Shown: in pieces, positions 25,894 through 35,362 of the stretch
Position numbering within the stretch: position 1 is the stretch's first letter
Layout of the letters: every line of letters starts with the position of its first letter
Assembly: GCF_014651895.1 (NCBI RefSeq)
Contig: NZ_BMXT01000003.1
Coordinates: forward strand, 96,116 to 160,115
Direction of reading: 5' to 3'
Length of the DNA stretch: 64,000 nt
Origin: Rhodanobacter panaciterrae
GTDB taxonomy: Bacteria; Pseudomonadota; Gammaproteobacteria; Xanthomonadales; Rhodanobacteraceae
Translations under genes and position numbers: made by a program
The notes under the pieces: model-generated
What the model was told of the DNA's origin: nothing
The model's database searches: none
What the model saw: only the letters and a program-made list of their open reading frames with translations

Positions 25894-26553
25894 ATGTCGA
25901 ATCCCCTTCAGGGCGCGCAATTCGTGCTCGCCGCCCACCGCATCAGCCAGCTTCCCGCCGACCAGGGCGCCGAGGTGGCGTTTGCCGGCCGCTCCAATGC
26001 CGGCAAGTCCAGCGCGCTGAATGCGTTGACCAATCACAAGGGACTGGCGCGTACGTCCAAGACGCCTGGCCGCACGCAGCAGATGGTCGCGTTCAGCCTG
26101 CCGCCGCCGACCCAGGTCGATGGCCAGCCACCGGCGGATGTGCGCCTGATCGACTTGCCGGGCTACGGCTACGCCAAGGTGCCGCTGGAAATGCGCGAGC
26201 ACTGGAAGCTGGAGATCGACGCCTACCTGCATCAGCGCCGCAGCCTGCGCGGGCTGGTGCTGATCGTCGACATCCGCCATCCGCTGAAGGAGTTCGACCG
26301 GCTGATGCTGGAGTTCTGCTTCGCCACCCAGCTGCCCTGCCACCTCTTGCTGACTAAGGCCGACAAACTCTCGCGCGGTCAGGCCACGCAGGCGCTGGCC
26401 ACCTTGCGCAAGCAGTTCGCCGCTGAAGGGCTGCATGCGACCGCGCAGATCTTCTCGTCCTCCGCCGGTACCGGCGTGGAAGAGGCGCGGCAGGCGGTGA
26501 TGACGTTGCTGCGACAGCCGCGCGACGGCGCCCATCAAGGCCACGAACGCTGA
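25894..26553 (+). CDS. engB: Ribosome biogenesis GTPase EngB/YsxC/YihA
   Basis: 219 residues. G1 FAGRSNAGKSSALNAL, G2 region TSKTPGRTQQM, G3 DLPGYGYAKVP, G4 LTKADKLSRGQ and G5 FSSSAGTGVEE are all present and typical of EngB. It is an essential GTPase for 50S subunit assembly. The Ala/Val-rich N-terminus and the start at 25894 agree with the family. It diverges from the cytochrome c4 gene across 116 bp. Confidence 0.94.
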   Translation: MSNPLQGAQFVLAAHRISQLPADQGAEVAFAGRSNAGKSSALNALTNHKGLARTSKTPGRTQQMVAFSLPPPTQVDGQPPADVRLIDLPGYGYAKVPLEMREHWKLEIDAYLHQRRSLRGLVLIVDIRHPLKEFDRLMLEFCFATQLPCHLLLTKADKLSRGQATQALATLRKQFAAEGLHATAQIFSSSAGTGVEEARQAVMTLLRQPRDGAHQGHER

Positions 26554-26611
26554 AGGGTGCCTTGTTCCAGGAGCCCGCTAGCGGATTCCTGCAGGAAATC
26601 GCGTGAGGCGA

Positions 26612-27103
26612 TCAGCCGCGCACGGCTTCCATGAACACCGCGCATAGCGCCTGCATGCCGACGCGATCGTCCTCGTCGAAGCGATTGATCACCGGGCTGT
26701 CCACATCCCACACGCCGAGCAGGCTGCCGTCGGCCTTGACCAGCGGCACCACGATTTCCGACTGTGAGGCGGCATCGCAGGCGATGTGTCCGTCGAATGC
26801 GTTGACGTCGCGCACCAACTGGGTCTCGCGGTTCTGCGCGGCAGTGCCGCAGACACCGCGACCGAGCGCGATGCGAATGCACGCCGGCTTGCCCTGGAAC
26901 GGACCGACCACCAGCTCGCTGCCGTCGTACAGGTAGAAGCCGGCCCAGTTCACTTCGGGCAGGCTGTGATAGATCAGTGCGCTGAAATTCGCCGCGTTCG
27001 CGATCAAATCGCGTTCGCCGGCGAGCAGGCCGCGGGCCTGCTGCGCAAGGTCTTCGTAGTGCTCGCGCTTGCTGGCGTAGCTGTGGGATTTCAGTTCGAA
27101 CAT
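26612..27103 (-). CDS. msrC: Free methionine-(R)-sulfoxide reductase (GAF domain)
   Basis: 163 residues, a single GAF domain. The three conserved cysteines of fRMsr enzymes are visible in GKPACIRI, GRGVCGTA and GHIACDAA. INRFDEDDRVGMQALC at the end is also typical. It reduces free Met-R-sulfoxide in the cytoplasm using thioredoxin. It stands alone and diverges from the TMEM175-like gene. Confidence 0.87.
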   Translation of the reverse strand: MFELKSHSYASKREHYEDLAQQARGLLAGERDLIANAANFSALIYHSLPEVNWAGFYLYDGSELVVGPFQGKPACIRIALGRGVCGTAAQNRETQLVRDVNAFDGHIACDAASQSEIVVPLVKADGSLLGVWDVDSPVINRFDEDDRVGMQALCAVFMEAVRG

Positions 27104-27163
27104 GCGACGCGTCCGGCGGCAAAGCCCGTATTATGCGCCGAGCGATCATGGCGGGGATGCAGC

Positions 27164-27850
27164 ATGAGCTTGACCGAACAGCGCGAGGGCATCGAGGCGG
27201 GGCGGCTGGACATGTTCGTGGATGGCGCGTTCGCGTTCATCCTGACCTTGCTGCTGATCGGCGGCGACAAGATTCCCGACAGTACCGACAAGCTGCTGTA
27301 CATGCTCGGCGGCGTGCCGGCGTTCGCGGTGTGCTTCTTCCAGATCGCCTTCTTCTGGCATGGTCATGTGCGCTGGCGCAAGCGTTGTCACAGCGCCGAC
27401 AGCACCGGCCGCTGGCTGTCGCTGCTGCTGGTGTTTTTCGCGATGATCTTCGTCTATCCCTTGCACATGGTGTACTCGGGTGCGTTCAACAGCTTGAGTG
27501 GCGGCGCGTTGCCGAGCGATTTCCAGATGACGGGCGGGCCGGCGGACATGCGCGCGCTGTTCGTCTGTTTTGGCTTCGCCTATGCCTGCATGGCCGGCAC
27601 GCTGACGTTGCTGTTCCTGCACGCGGCGAAGAGTGCGGCGAAGCGTGGCTTCAACAATCTCGATGCGCGCCGCGAGCTGCGCATCTGGAGCGTGCCGGCA
27701 ACGATCGGCCTGGCCTCGGCGCTCACCGCACTGTTGCTGCCGCTGTCGGCGCCCGGTTGGGCATGGTCGATCCCCGGTTTCATGTATTCGCTGTTATTCC
27801 TGATAGGGCCGGTGGTGAACCGCTTCAATCGACGTTACGCCCCGGCGTGA
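27164..27850 (+). CDS. TMEM175/DUF1211-like membrane protein
   Basis: 228 residues with six hydrophobic segments. The first, GRLDMFVDGAFAFILTLLLI, has the shape of the TMEM175 signature (R..xFSD..FAI..TLL), but the usual Ser of FSD is Val here. Bacterial TMEM175 proteins are tetrameric potassium channels. The missing Ser and the divergent remainder make channel function uncertain. A GGGG box precedes the ATG at 27164. The stop overlaps the bioD start (GTGA), so the two are coupled. Confidence 0.6.
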   Translation: MSLTEQREGIEAGRLDMFVDGAFAFILTLLLIGGDKIPDSTDKLLYMLGGVPAFAVCFFQIAFFWHGHVRWRKRCHSADSTGRWLSLLLVFFAMIFVYPLHMVYSGAFNSLSGGALPSDFQMTGGPADMRALFVCFGFAYACMAGTLTLLFLHAAKSAAKRGFNNLDARRELRIWSVPATIGLASALTALLLPLSAPGWAWSIPGFMYSLLFLIGPVVNRFNRRYAPA

Positions 27851-28524
27851 CGACCGCCGTCTTCATCGCCGGCACCGACACCGGCATCGGCAAGACGCAT
27901 GCGGCGTGCACTTTGCTGCACGCGTTGCGCGCGGCGGGACATAGCGCCTGCGGCATGAAGCCGGTCGCCAGCGGATGTTTGGAAACACCCGATGGCCTGC
28001 GCAATGACGATGCGCTGGCGCTGCAGGCGGCGAGCAACGCGACACCGTTATATGCGTTGATCAACCCGATTGCGTTGCGCGATCCGCTGTCGCCGCACTT
28101 GGCTGCCGCGCATGACGGTGTGGAAATTTCGCTGGCGCCGCTGCGTGCGGCCTTCGATCAATTGAGTGGTAACTATCAGAAGGTGGTGGTCGAGGGCGTG
28201 GGCGGCTGGCTGGTGCCGCTGGCGCCGGGGTTGCTGGCGGCGGACATCGCCAAGCAGTGGCGGTTGCCGGTGATCCTGGTGGTCGGTTTGCGGCTGGGCT
28301 GTCTCAATCACGCCTTGCTCAGTGCGCGGATGATCGAAGCCGATGGCTGCCGCCTGCTCGGCTGGATCGGCAACTGCATCGATCCGGCGATGGGCGCGTT
28401 GGATGAAAACCTGACTACGCTGCGCGAGTTGCTGCCCGCGCCGTGTCTGGGCGTGCTGCCGCATGGCATGGCACCGGCCCAGGCGGCGAGCCGATTGGCG
28501 GCGGCGGTGGCGGCCTTGGACTGA
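27847..28524 (+). CDS. bioD: ATP-dependent dethiobiotin synthetase
   Basis: 225 residues from the GTG at 27847. The N-terminus FIAGTDTGIGKTHAACTLLHAL contains the P-loop characteristic of BioD. KPVASGC, the NPIALRDPLSPHLAA stretch and VVEGVGGWLVPL follow. It closes the ureido ring of dethiobiotin from 7,8-diaminopelargonate and CO2 in biotin synthesis. No other biotin gene is in the window. It overlaps the preceding membrane-protein gene by 4 bp. Confidence 0.94.
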   Translation: MTTAVFIAGTDTGIGKTHAACTLLHALRAAGHSACGMKPVASGCLETPDGLRNDDALALQAASNATPLYALINPIALRDPLSPHLAAAHDGVEISLAPLRAAFDQLSGNYQKVVVEGVGGWLVPLAPGLLAADIAKQWRLPVILVVGLRLGCLNHALLSARMIEADGCRLLGWIGNCIDPAMGALDENLTTLRELLPAPCLGVLPHGMAPAQAASRLAAAVAALD

Positions 28525-28576
28525 GCTTCACATCCGTCGTGCTTGGATAGGCGCCTACCCCATCACCGGAGGCCAT

Positions 28577-28924
28577 ATGGCTCGCAATCACTACTATCTT
28601 TCGATCGCCGATCTGGCCCATGCGCGCGGTGACGACCCGCGTTTTGCCTGGGATGGCGCCAGTCCGGACGGTTTTGCCACAGCGCTGCAACAAGCGTTGC
28701 GCGACGACGGCCTGTTCCAGCGCTGGCGCGCGGTGCAGCCCGATCCGGATGCGGTGAACAGCAGTCTGGGCGCTTCCGATCCGGCGGCGCAGGTGACGGC
28801 GCAGGTCGCCGACCTGCGCACCGACATCGATCTGCTCACCGACCTGCCGATGAGCGTCGTGCGCCATCGGCTTTATCTGCTGATCGGCTCGGCGTGGCAG
28901 CTGCGCGACATGCGCGCTGCCTGA
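28577..28924 (+). CDS. Conserved hypothetical protein
   Basis: 115 residues beginning MARNHYYLSIADLAHARGDD, with a strong GGAGG box before the ATG. The sequence is soluble and acidic, without a signal peptide or membrane helix. The C-terminal part (DLRTDIDLLTDLPMSVVRHRLYLLIGSAWQLRDM) looks helical. I do not recognise a family. It lies between bioD and the peptidase gene on the same strand. Confidence 0.7.
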   Translation: MARNHYYLSIADLAHARGDDPRFAWDGASPDGFATALQQALRDDGLFQRWRAVQPDPDAVNSSLGASDPAAQVTAQVADLRTDIDLLTDLPMSVVRHRLYLLIGSAWQLRDMRAA

Positions 28925-29047
28925 GCTGGCGTCGTGCCCGCTCAGGCGGCATGACCTGTGGGCTTGGAGAAACCGGGCAGGACTGGGTACAGTCGGAAGT
29001 TCCGACTTACTGTGTCCGATCACGGACGCGCCACCTGGGGAAGCCCG

Positions 29048-31261
29048 ATGTTCCGTCTCCGCTTGATTGTGATTGCCACCACGATGGCACTGGCCGCCTG
29101 CTCGCAGCAGCCGAATGGTGCCGCCACCTCACCCGCGACAGCCGCCTCGACGGCTGCCGCCAGCAGTGCCGCACCGGCCGCCACCGCCATGACCAGCAAT
29201 CCATTCTTCAGCGCCAGCACCCTGCCGTTCCAGGCGCCGCCGTTCGACAAGATCAAGGACGCCGACTACCAGCCCGCGATCGACGAGGGCATGAAGCAGC
29301 AGCTGGCCGAGATCGAGAAGATCGCAAACAACCCGGAGGCGCCGACGTTCGAGAACACCTTCGTGGCGATGGAGAAGTCCGGCGTCATGCTGAAGCGCGT
29401 GCTGGCGGTGTTCGGTGCGGTCACCGGTGCCAATACCGACGATGCGCTGCAGAAGGTGCAGGAAGACGAGGCGCCGAAGCTGGCCGCGCACCAGGATGCG
29501 ATCTACCTCGACAGCAAGCTGTTTCAGCGCGTCGAGACGATCTACAACCAGCGCGATACGCTCAAGCTCGATCTGGAATCGGCGCGCCTGGTCGAGGTGG
29601 TCTACAAGGACTTTGTACATGCCGGTGCCAAGCTGTCGGATGCAGACAAGGCCAAGCTGAAGGATCTCAACAAGGAAGAATCCACGCTCAGCACCGCGTT
29701 CACCAACAAGCTGCTGGCGGCGACCAAGGATGCCGCACCGGTGCTCGACGACAAGGCGAAGCTGGCCGGCCTGTCCGACGCCGAACTCGCCGCGGCCACG
29801 CAGGCCGGCAAGGATCGCAAGCTCGCCGATGGCAAGTACGTGCTGACCCTGCAGAACACCACCCAGCAGCCCGAGCTGCAGGACCTGAGTGACCGCGACA
29901 CGCGCGAGGCACTGTTCAACGCCTCGTGGAACCGTGCCGAGAAGGGCGATGCCAACGACACTCGCAAGACGATCGAGCGGCTCGCGCAGATCCGCGCCGA
30001 GCAGGCCAAGCTGATCGGTTTCCCGAACTACGCGGCGTGGAAGCTCGACGACCAGATGGCGAAGACGCCGGAGACGGCGATGTCGTTCATGGACAAGCTG
30101 GCGCCGGCCGCGGTGGCACGAGCGAAGCGCGAGGCTGCCGATATCCAGGCGCAGATCGACAAGGACCAGGCCGCGCTGAAGCAGCCCAGCTTCAAGCTGG
30201 CGCCGTGGGACTGGAATCGTTACGCCGAGGAAGTGCGCAAGGCCAAATACGACCTCGACGAAAGCCAGATCAAGCCGTATTTCGAACTCGACAACGTGCT
30301 GCAGAACGGCGTGTTCTACGTCGCCAACCAGCTGTACGGGCTGACCTTCAAGGAACGCCACGACATTCCGGTGTACCAGCCCGATGTGCGCGTGTTCGAA
30401 GTGTTCGACAAGGACGGCACCTCGATGGCGCTGTTCTACTGCGATTACTTCAAGCGCGACAACAAGAACGGCGGCGCCTGGATGGACAATCTGGTCGCCC
30501 AGTCGAAGCTGCTCGGTACCAAGCCGGTGATCTACAACGTCACCAACTTCAGCAAGCCGGCCGCTGGTCAGCCGGCGCTGTTGTCGTTCGATGACGTGAT
30601 CACCATGTTCCACGAATTCGGCCATGGCCTGCACGGCATCTTCGCCGACTCGCAGTATCCGACCCTGTCCGGTACCAATACGGCACGCGATTTCGTCGAA
30701 TTCCCGTCGCAGTTCAACGAACACTGGGCGACCGATCCGAAAGTGTTCGCGAACTACGCGAAGAACTACAAGAGCGGTGAGCCGATGCCGCAGGCGCTGG
30801 TCGACAAGATGACCAAGGCCGGCAAGTTCAACTCGGGCTACGGCATGACCGAGCTGGTCGCCGCTGCGCTGCTCGACATGAACTGGCACATGCTCGGTGC
30901 CGATGCGCCGCTGCAGGATGCCGACCAGTTCGAAACCGCCGCGTTGAAGAAGGACAACATCGACCTCAGCTACGTGCCGCCGCGTTACCGCTCCAGCTAC
31001 TTCCAGCACATCTGGGGCAACGGCTATGCGGCCGGTTACTACGCCTATCTGTGGACCGAGATGCTGGCCGACGATGCCTTCGTGGGCTTCAAGGATCACG
31101 GCGGTCTGACCCGCGAGAACGGTGATCGCTTCCGCGCGATGATCCTGTCGCGTGGCAACACCGAAGAGCTGGCGAAGCTTTACAAGGACTGGCGTGGTCA
31201 GGACCCGAGCATCGAGCCGATGCTGGTCAACCGCGGACTGAAGGACGCCCCGAAGAAGTAA
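29048..31261 (+). CDS. dcp: M3 family peptidyl-dipeptidase lipoprotein
   Basis: 737 residues. The ATG at 29048 gives a lipoprotein signal (LIVIATTMALAAC). An Ala/Ser/Thr linker of about 30 residues leads to the M3 thimet-oligopeptidase/Dcp fold. The zinc site is VITMFHEFGHGLHGIF (HEFGH) with the downstream Glu in RDFVEFPSQFNEHWA; the substrate-loop YVPPRYRSSYFQHIWGNGYAAGYYAYLW matches Dcp. It releases dipeptides from peptide C-termini, here probably in the periplasm because of the lipid anchor. A strong terminator follows at 31288. Confidence 0.9.
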   Translation: MFRLRLIVIATTMALAACSQQPNGAATSPATAASTAAASSAAPAATAMTSNPFFSASTLPFQAPPFDKIKDADYQPAIDEGMKQQLAEIEKIANNPEAPTFENTFVAMEKSGVMLKRVLAVFGAVTGANTDDALQKVQEDEAPKLAAHQDAIYLDSKLFQRVETIYNQRDTLKLDLESARLVEVVYKDFVHAGAKLSDADKAKLKDLNKEESTLSTAFTNKLLAATKDAAPVLDDKAKLAGLSDAELAAATQAGKDRKLADGKYVLTLQNTTQQPELQDLSDRDTREALFNASWNRAEKGDANDTRKTIERLAQIRAEQAKLIGFPNYAAWKLDDQMAKTPETAMSFMDKLAPAAVARAKREAADIQAQIDKDQAALKQPSFKLAPWDWNRYAEEVRKAKYDLDESQIKPYFELDNVLQNGVFYVANQLYGLTFKERHDIPVYQPDVRVFEVFDKDGTSMALFYCDYFKRDNKNGGAWMDNLVAQSKLLGTKPVIYNVTNFSKPAAGQPALLSFDDVITMFHEFGHGLHGIFADSQYPTLSGTNTARDFVEFPSQFNEHWATDPKVFANYAKNYKSGEPMPQALVDKMTKAGKFNSGYGMTELVAAALLDMNWHMLGADAPLQDADQFETAALKKDNIDLSYVPPRYRSSYFQHIWGNGYAAGYYAYLWTEMLADDAFVGFKDHGGLTRENGDRFRAMILSRGNTEELAKLYKDWRGQDPSIEPMLVNRGLKDAPKK

Positions 31262-31287
31262 GCCGTCATGACGGCATGAAACACGAA

Positions 31288-31316
31288 ACGGGCCGGCATC
31301 ATGCCGGCCCGTTTTT
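31288..31316 (+). terminator. Rho-independent terminator after dcp
   Basis: A 12-base inverted repeat (ACGGGCCGGCAT / ATGCCGGCCCGT) is followed by five T residues. It lies 27 bp after the peptidase stop and just before the end of the convergent hydrolase gene. Confidence 0.92.
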
Positions 31317-31329
31317 CATGGGCGACCCT

Positions 31330-32304
31330 TCATGGCGCGGACAGACCGGTCGGAGGCTGCGTCACCCGATGATGTGCCAGAAAGTTGGACACCAGCCGCG
31401 CGATTTCATCGGGTATCTGCAGCGTGGCGAAGTGGCCCGCATCGAGAACGTGGATCTCCGCCTGCGGCGCATCGCGCAGGTAGGCGAAAGCCCCGGGCGT
31501 GGTGAAGAAGTCATCATGGCTGCCCCACAGCACCAGCACGGGAGTCTTCAGTTTCCTGAGCTGGGCCTGCCATGCGGGATAACGCGCGACGTTGTTGCCA
31601 TAGTCGAACCACAGATCGTTGCGCGCCTCGATCACGCCGGGCCGCTGCTCGGCCGTGGTTGCCTGCAGCACCACGTCCGGACTGATGTCGTCGTCGTTGC
31701 TCCAGCCGACGGCGCGCGGGTAACCGAGTGATTTGGCATAGCTGGCGCGGCGCGCGTCGAGGGCGGCATTGCGATGCCGCCAATGCTGTCGCAATTCGCC
31801 TTGCGGGTCCTGCGCGGTGGGAAAGCCATCCAGATGGATGACGCCGTTCTGCACGATGAGCGCGGTGACCGCCTGCGGCTCGGCGCTGATCAACCGGAAG
31901 CCGACCGGGACGCCATAGTCCTGCATGAAGAGTCCGTACTGCGTGATGCCGCGTGCCTTCAGGAAATCATGCACCGTCGCGGCCACATGATCGAACGTGT
32001 ACGCATAGGTCTTGCGATCGGGCGCATCGGAATAACCGAACGAGGGATAGTCGATCGACACGACATGCACGGCCTGCGTCGCCACCAGATCCTCCATCAC
32101 CTTGACGTACTGGATCGACGACAGCGGGTTGCCAGGCAGGAACAGGATGGTCGGGGCCTTCGGGTCGCCGCCCTCGCGATAGAACAGATGGATGCCGTTC
32201 ACGTTTTGCCAGCCATGCGTGAGCGTCGCGGCGCTGGCGGGCAACGCCGTCGCACCGAGGCCGGATAGAAAGAGCAGAAACAGCAGGCGACGCATGGTGC
32301 TCAT
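31330..32304 (-). CDS. Secreted alpha/beta hydrolase of epoxide hydrolase/haloalkane dehalogenase type
   Basis: 324 residues. A signal peptide (LLFLLFLSGLGATALPASA) implies export. The fold shows FLPGNPLSS (oxyanion HGNP-like), LFMQDYGVPVGF with an Asp in the nucleophile-elbow position (QDxG, as in dehalogenases and epoxide hydrolases rather than Ser esterases), WGSHDDFF for the acid and DAGHFATL for the His. The substrate is unknown. It diverges from a LysR regulator across ~100 bp, so it is a likely target of that regulator. Confidence 0.8.
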   Translation of the reverse strand: MSTMRRLLFLLFLSGLGATALPASAATLTHGWQNVNGIHLFYREGGDPKAPTILFLPGNPLSSIQYVKVMEDLVATQAVHVVSIDYPSFGYSDAPDRKTYAYTFDHVAATVHDFLKARGITQYGLFMQDYGVPVGFRLISAEPQAVTALIVQNGVIHLDGFPTAQDPQGELRQHWRHRNAALDARRASYAKSLGYPRAVGWSNDDDISPDVVLQATTAEQRPGVIEARNDLWFDYGNNVARYPAWQAQLRKLKTPVLVLWGSHDDFFTTPGAFAYLRDAPQAEIHVLDAGHFATLQIPDEIARLVSNFLAHHRVTQPPTGLSAP

Positions 32305-32390
32305 GAGGGTTTCCGGGTATTCCGTCGAAGGTGCACGCTAGTATTGAATGCGCACTATGTGCCGTGAAGTGATGATTCCTCACCATGCGA

Positions 32391-32403
32391 TGAATGCGAT
32401 TCA
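32391..32403. promoter_or_regulatory. Candidate LysR-type T-N11-A box
   Basis: TGAATGCGATTCA is a 5-bp-arm dyad (TGAAT / ATTCA) with T-N11-A spacing. It ends three bases before the lysR start codon, so binding would repress the regulator itself. A related TGAATGCG occurs at 32345-32352. Assignment is by pattern only. Confidence 0.45.
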
Positions 32404-32406
32404 ACG

Positions 32407-33282
32407 ATGAAATACCTGCTGCCGCCGATGCATACCCTGCGCACGTTCGAGGCGCTGGGTCGGCTTCGCCACTTCACGCGCACGGCCGAGGAATTGCATC
32501 TCACGACGAGTGCGGTCAGTCATCAGATCAGGGTGCTTGAGTCGTTCCATGCCGCCCGGCTTTTCGTGCGCAACCGGCACGACGTGGCGCTGACGCCGGC
32601 AGGCGAGCGCCTGATGGTGGCGGTCCGCCATGCCTTGCAGCAACTCTCGACAGCGAGCGAATCCATTCGCGCGCAGGATGCGGCCCGTCTGTCGGTGACG
32701 GCACCACCATCGCTGGTCAGCCGCTGGCTGATGCCTCGGCTTGGTGTGTTCCTGCAGCAACACCCGACGGTTGATTTCAGGCTGCGTGCCACTTCGGCGG
32801 TTGTCGACCTGGCTGCAGAAGAGATCGACCTGGGTATCCGCTTCGGTGGCGGTCGATGGCCCGGCATGCGCAGCGAAAAGCTGTTTGACGAAGAAATCTT
32901 CCCGGTGGCTTCACCGGCTTACCTGGCGCACATGAAAGTGCGCCGGTGGGCGGATCTGCGCCGCTGCCTGCTGCTGCGTGACGACTTCCACTCGTGGGAA
33001 GACTGGCTGGATGAGATCGGTGCCACGACGGCGGGTTGCACGTTTGGTTCGGTCTTCAACGATTCAGCACTTTCGCTGCAGGCGGCCGAAGCGGGGCAGG
33101 GAGTGGTCCTCGCACGCAGCCTGCTGGCCGCCGACGCCATCAAGGCCGGCACGCTGGCGCGGGTCGGCAAAAGGGCGGTGCGCTCGCGCGGCAGCTATTA
33201 CCTGGTGGCGCCATCCGACCGGCAGGATGGTGCAGCCGTCGGCTTGTTCCGCGAATGGTTGCGCGAAACGGCCAGCCACTGA
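32407..33282 (+). CDS. LysR family transcriptional regulator, GcvA-like
   Basis: 291 residues. The N-terminal helix-turn-helix (LRTFEALGRLRHFTRTAEELHLTTSAVSHQIRVLE) and the substrate-binding domain (EIDLGIRFGGGRWPGMRSEKLFDEEIFPVASPAYL) match the GcvA branch. It diverges from the alpha/beta hydrolase and probably controls it and itself. No ligand can be predicted. Confidence 0.9.
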   Translation: MKYLLPPMHTLRTFEALGRLRHFTRTAEELHLTTSAVSHQIRVLESFHAARLFVRNRHDVALTPAGERLMVAVRHALQQLSTASESIRAQDAARLSVTAPPSLVSRWLMPRLGVFLQQHPTVDFRLRATSAVVDLAAEEIDLGIRFGGGRWPGMRSEKLFDEEIFPVASPAYLAHMKVRRWADLRRCLLLRDDFHSWEDWLDEIGATTAGCTFGSVFNDSALSLQAAEAGQGVVLARSLLAADAIKAGTLARVGKRAVRSRGSYYLVAPSDRQDGAAVGLFREWLRETASH

Positions 33283-33433
33283 CTATGGTCGGCAGCTTCG
33301 GCGACTGCTGGATGCGCTGAAGAAGCTGATATCGCCGCGCGAGCCGTCGAAGACATCCAGTGTGATCTGCATAGGCCGCACAGACACGGGTCGCGTGGAA
33401 TAATCGAACCTCCCCGACCGAAGCGGTGCACGT

Positions 33434-35263
33434 GTGGACAGCCATCATTTCCTGCAGACCGCGGTGGTGTTCCTGCTCGCCACCGTGATCGCGGTACCGC
33501 TGACCAAGCGCTTCCGACTCGGTGCGGTGCTCGGCTACCTGCTGGCTGGCGTGGTGATCGGGCCGCAGCTGCTGGGTCTGGTCAGTGACACCGAGGGGGT
33601 CGCCACGATCTCCGAGTTTGGTGTGGTGCTGATGCTGTTCGTGATCGGCCTGGAGCTGTCGCCACAGCGGTTGTGGGTGATGCGCCGCTCGGTATTCGGC
33701 ACCGGTCTGTTGCAGGTGCTGGCCAGCAGCATCGCGATCGGCGCGGCGGCGTATTTCCTGTTCGGTCTCAGCGGCAAGGCGGCGGCGATCGTCGGCGGCA
33801 GTCTGGCGCTGTCGTCCACCGCATTCGGCCTGCAGATCCTGGCCGAGCGCAAGGAGGCCGGTGCAGCCTACGGCCGTCAGGTGTTCGCGGTGCTGTTGTT
33901 CCAGGATCTGGCGGCGATCCCGCTGATTGCCGCGGTGCCGCTGCTGGCTTCGTCGAACGCGCACAACTTCGACGTGTTCGCGGTGCTGCGCACGATCGGG
34001 ATGATCCTGGCGGTGGTGGTCGGTGGCCGTTATCTGTTGCGGCCAGTGTTCCGTTTCGTGGCACGCGCGGACTCGGTGGAGGTGTTCACTGCCACCGCGC
34101 TGCTGGTGGTGACGGGCGTCGCGCTGTTGATGGAGCTGGCCGGGGTTTCCGCCACGCTGGGAGCGTTCCTCGCCGGCATGCTGCTGGCCGACTCGGAATA
34201 CCGGCACGAGATGGAGTCGAACATCGAGCCGTTCAAAGGCCTGCTGCTGGGGCTGTTCTTCATCAGCGTCGGCATGTCGATGGATATCTCGCTGCTGCTG
34301 CATCGGCCCGGTCTGATCTTCGGCCTGGTGGCGGCCTTGCTGCTGCTGAAGAGCCTGCTGCTGTGGCCGCTGGGGCGGCTGCTGGGCGGGCTCAACCGTT
34401 CCGATAGCTTGCGCATGCTGGTGCTGCTGGCCTGCGGTGGCGAGTTTGCCTTCGTGGTGCTGCGGCAGGCGGCCGAGCAGCAGCTGATCGAGGTCGGTCA
34501 ACGCGACGCGCTGGTGCTGACGATCACCCTGACGATGGCGCTGACGCCGTTGCTGGTAGTGCTGGCGGCGAAGGCGCTGAACGTGATGCCGAAGAAACCG
34601 GCGCGTGAGTTCGACACCATCGACACCGCGCCGCCGCGGGTGATCATCGCCGGCTTCGGCCGGGTCGGACAGATCATCGCCCGCGTGCTGCGCGCGCAGG
34701 GCATTCCGTTCGTGGCGCTGGAGCATTCGGCCGAGCAGGTCGATGCCTCGCGCCGCTTTGGCACCATCAACTTGTTCTTCGGCGATCCGGCGCGGCCGGA
34801 ACTGTTGCGCGCGGCACAGGCCGACAAGGCCGAGGTGTTCGTGCTGGCCACCGACGACCCGGAGGCGAACCTGCACACCGCGCGGCTGGTGCGGCGGCAG
34901 TATCCGCATCTGAAAATCGTCGCGCGCGCACGCAATCGCCAGCATGTGTTCCGCCTGATGGATCTGGGTGTGGACGAGCCGGTGCGCGAGACGTTCCACT
35001 CCAGCCTCAAGATGACCCGCAAGACGCTGGAGGCGCTCGGCCTGTCGCAGCAACTGGCGGCCGATCGGGTCGAGCGGTTCCGCCGCCACGACGAGGACCT
35101 GCTGAAGAAGCAGGCACTCGTCTACGACGACGAAACCAAGCTGATCCAAAGCACGCGCGATGCACTGGTCGATCTGCAGCGCCTGTTCGAGGCGGACGCC
35201 GAGCCGAGTGCGGAACGTCAGCGCCAACGTGATCCGGCGGTGCCGCTGACCGGCGAGGATTGA
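33434..35263 (+). CDS. Kef-type K+/H+ antiporter (CPA2) with RCK domain
   Basis: 609 residues from a GTG start at 33434. About 12 membrane helices form the Na/H-exchanger domain (LGAVLGYLLAGVVIGPQLLG; FGVVLMLFVIGLELSP; FAVLLFQDLAAIPLIA with the conserved QD). From residue ~395 a TrkA-N/RCK domain follows: PRVIIAGFGRVGQIIARVL (GxGxxG), LEHSAEQVD and FFGDPARPELLRAA. The layout is that of KefB/KefC potassium efflux systems. No KefF/KefG ancillary gene is adjacent, so glutathione gating is uncertain. Confidence 0.9.
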   Translation: MDSHHFLQTAVVFLLATVIAVPLTKRFRLGAVLGYLLAGVVIGPQLLGLVSDTEGVATISEFGVVLMLFVIGLELSPQRLWVMRRSVFGTGLLQVLASSIAIGAAAYFLFGLSGKAAAIVGGSLALSSTAFGLQILAERKEAGAAYGRQVFAVLLFQDLAAIPLIAAVPLLASSNAHNFDVFAVLRTIGMILAVVVGGRYLLRPVFRFVARADSVEVFTATALLVVTGVALLMELAGVSATLGAFLAGMLLADSEYRHEMESNIEPFKGLLLGLFFISVGMSMDISLLLHRPGLIFGLVAALLLLKSLLLWPLGRLLGGLNRSDSLRMLVLLACGGEFAFVVLRQAAEQQLIEVGQRDALVLTITLTMALTPLLVVLAAKALNVMPKKPAREFDTIDTAPPRVIIAGFGRVGQIIARVLRAQGIPFVALEHSAEQVDASRRFGTINLFFGDPARPELLRAAQADKAEVFVLATDDPEANLHTARLVRRQYPHLKIVARARNRQHVFRLMDLGVDEPVRETFHSSLKMTRKTLEALGLSQQLAADRVERFRRHDEDLLKKQALVYDDETKLIQSTRDALVDLQRLFEADAEPSAERQRQRDPAVPLTGED

Positions 35264-35362
35264 CCGGGTTCCCACGTCACCACGGCTCGCGCGGTGGCAA
35301 GTTTGCGCTGGACTGGAGTAGGTTGCGTCAACCGGCTGACGATCCCGACGTTGCCTAGAACC

